This document shows, piece after piece, positions 63,991 to 64,000 of a stretch of 64,000 nt of DNA. The position numbers and the translations under genes are program-made. The notes beneath the pieces are model-generated. The model saw only the letters and a program-made list of their open reading frames with translations, did no database searches and was not told the origin of the DNA. Location of the stretch: NCBI RefSeq assembly GCF_015354315.1, contig NZ_JADKYY010000009.1, positions 29,252 to 93,251 of the forward strand. Direction: 5' to 3'. Position 1 is the stretch's first letter; each line of letters begins with the position of its first letter. Source of the stretch: Planobacterium oryzisoli (lineage in GTDB: Bacteria; Bacteroidota; Bacteroidia; Flavobacteriales; Weeksellaceae).

Positions 63991-64000
63991 AAATATTATA

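Overview
The window is ordinary chromosomal core DNA from a member of the Bacteroidota, most likely the Flavobacteriia. Evidence for this: ribosomal protein THX with a basic tail, a bacillithiol deacetylase (BshB1), an oversized NusB (302 aa), an exbB-exbD-exbD-tonB operon, many families typical of this phylum (DUF2480, DUF3276, DUF4252, DUF4407, DUF1573) and about thirty copies of the Bacteroidota -7 promoter element TAnnTTTG directly in front of genes on both strands. A genus cannot be assigned from sequence alone. I see no insertion sequence, prophage, CRISPR array, toxin-antitoxin pair or defence island, and no gap over 300 bases without a gene.

Layout. 1-9.3 kb: DUF2480 (cut at the left edge), DUF937, THX, aspS, an AspT/YidE-type transporter, the nusB-DUF1573-yajC operon (-), an ABC exporter half and DUF3276, then tRNA-His. 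9.4-16.1 kb: bshB1, and a minus-strand energy-transduction operon exbB-exbD-exbD-tonB-small membrane protein-PstS-like lipoprotein-TPR protein. 16.3-21.9 kb: leuS, KDO transferase, a degenerate NlpC/P60 protein and an O-methyltransferase. 21.9-31.1 kb: tilS-dsbD-hydrolase, nrnA, rpmH, ftsE, and the overlapping ribE-histidine kinase-trmN6 operon. 31.2-40.9 kb: pdxA, yceD-rpmF, accB-accC, rocD with two glycosyltransferases, gltX, accA. 41-46 kb: tsf, a secreted carboxypeptidase-like-domain protein and trmB on the plus strand, and rplM-rpsI-rpsB on the minus strand, so tsf is separated from and inverted relative to rpsB. 46-54.6 kb: a large fused acyl-CoA mutase (IcmF type), a metallo-beta-lactamase-fold hydrolase, a serine hydrolase, ruvC, DUF4407 and an OFA-type MFS transporter. 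54.6-60.8 kb: guaB, an ECF sigma/anti-sigma/DUF4252 locus and a GlmU-family protein. 60.9-64 kb: zinc-independent L31, a MazG-like protein, aroA, an SDR oxidoreductase and, at the right edge, a complete 5S rRNA on the minus strand that presumably ends an rRNA operon lying to the right.

Functionally the window is dominated by translation (three aminoacyl-tRNA synthetases, seven ribosomal proteins, EF-Ts, tRNA modification, 5S rRNA), fatty-acid initiation (AccA, AccB, AccC), envelope biogenesis and energy coupling to the outer membrane. No clearly new multi-gene system is visible. The items most worth a second look are a structured RNA leader in front of rpsB, a UUCG-capped hairpin between exbB and exbD, the Ton-PstS-TPR operon with its unassigned small membrane protein, the ECF sigma/DUF4252/DUF2807 locus, a NlpC/P60 protein that lost its catalytic cysteine, an ABC exporter half with a degenerate catalytic site and clipped C-terminus, and probable leaderless genes with the -7 element five bases before ATG.
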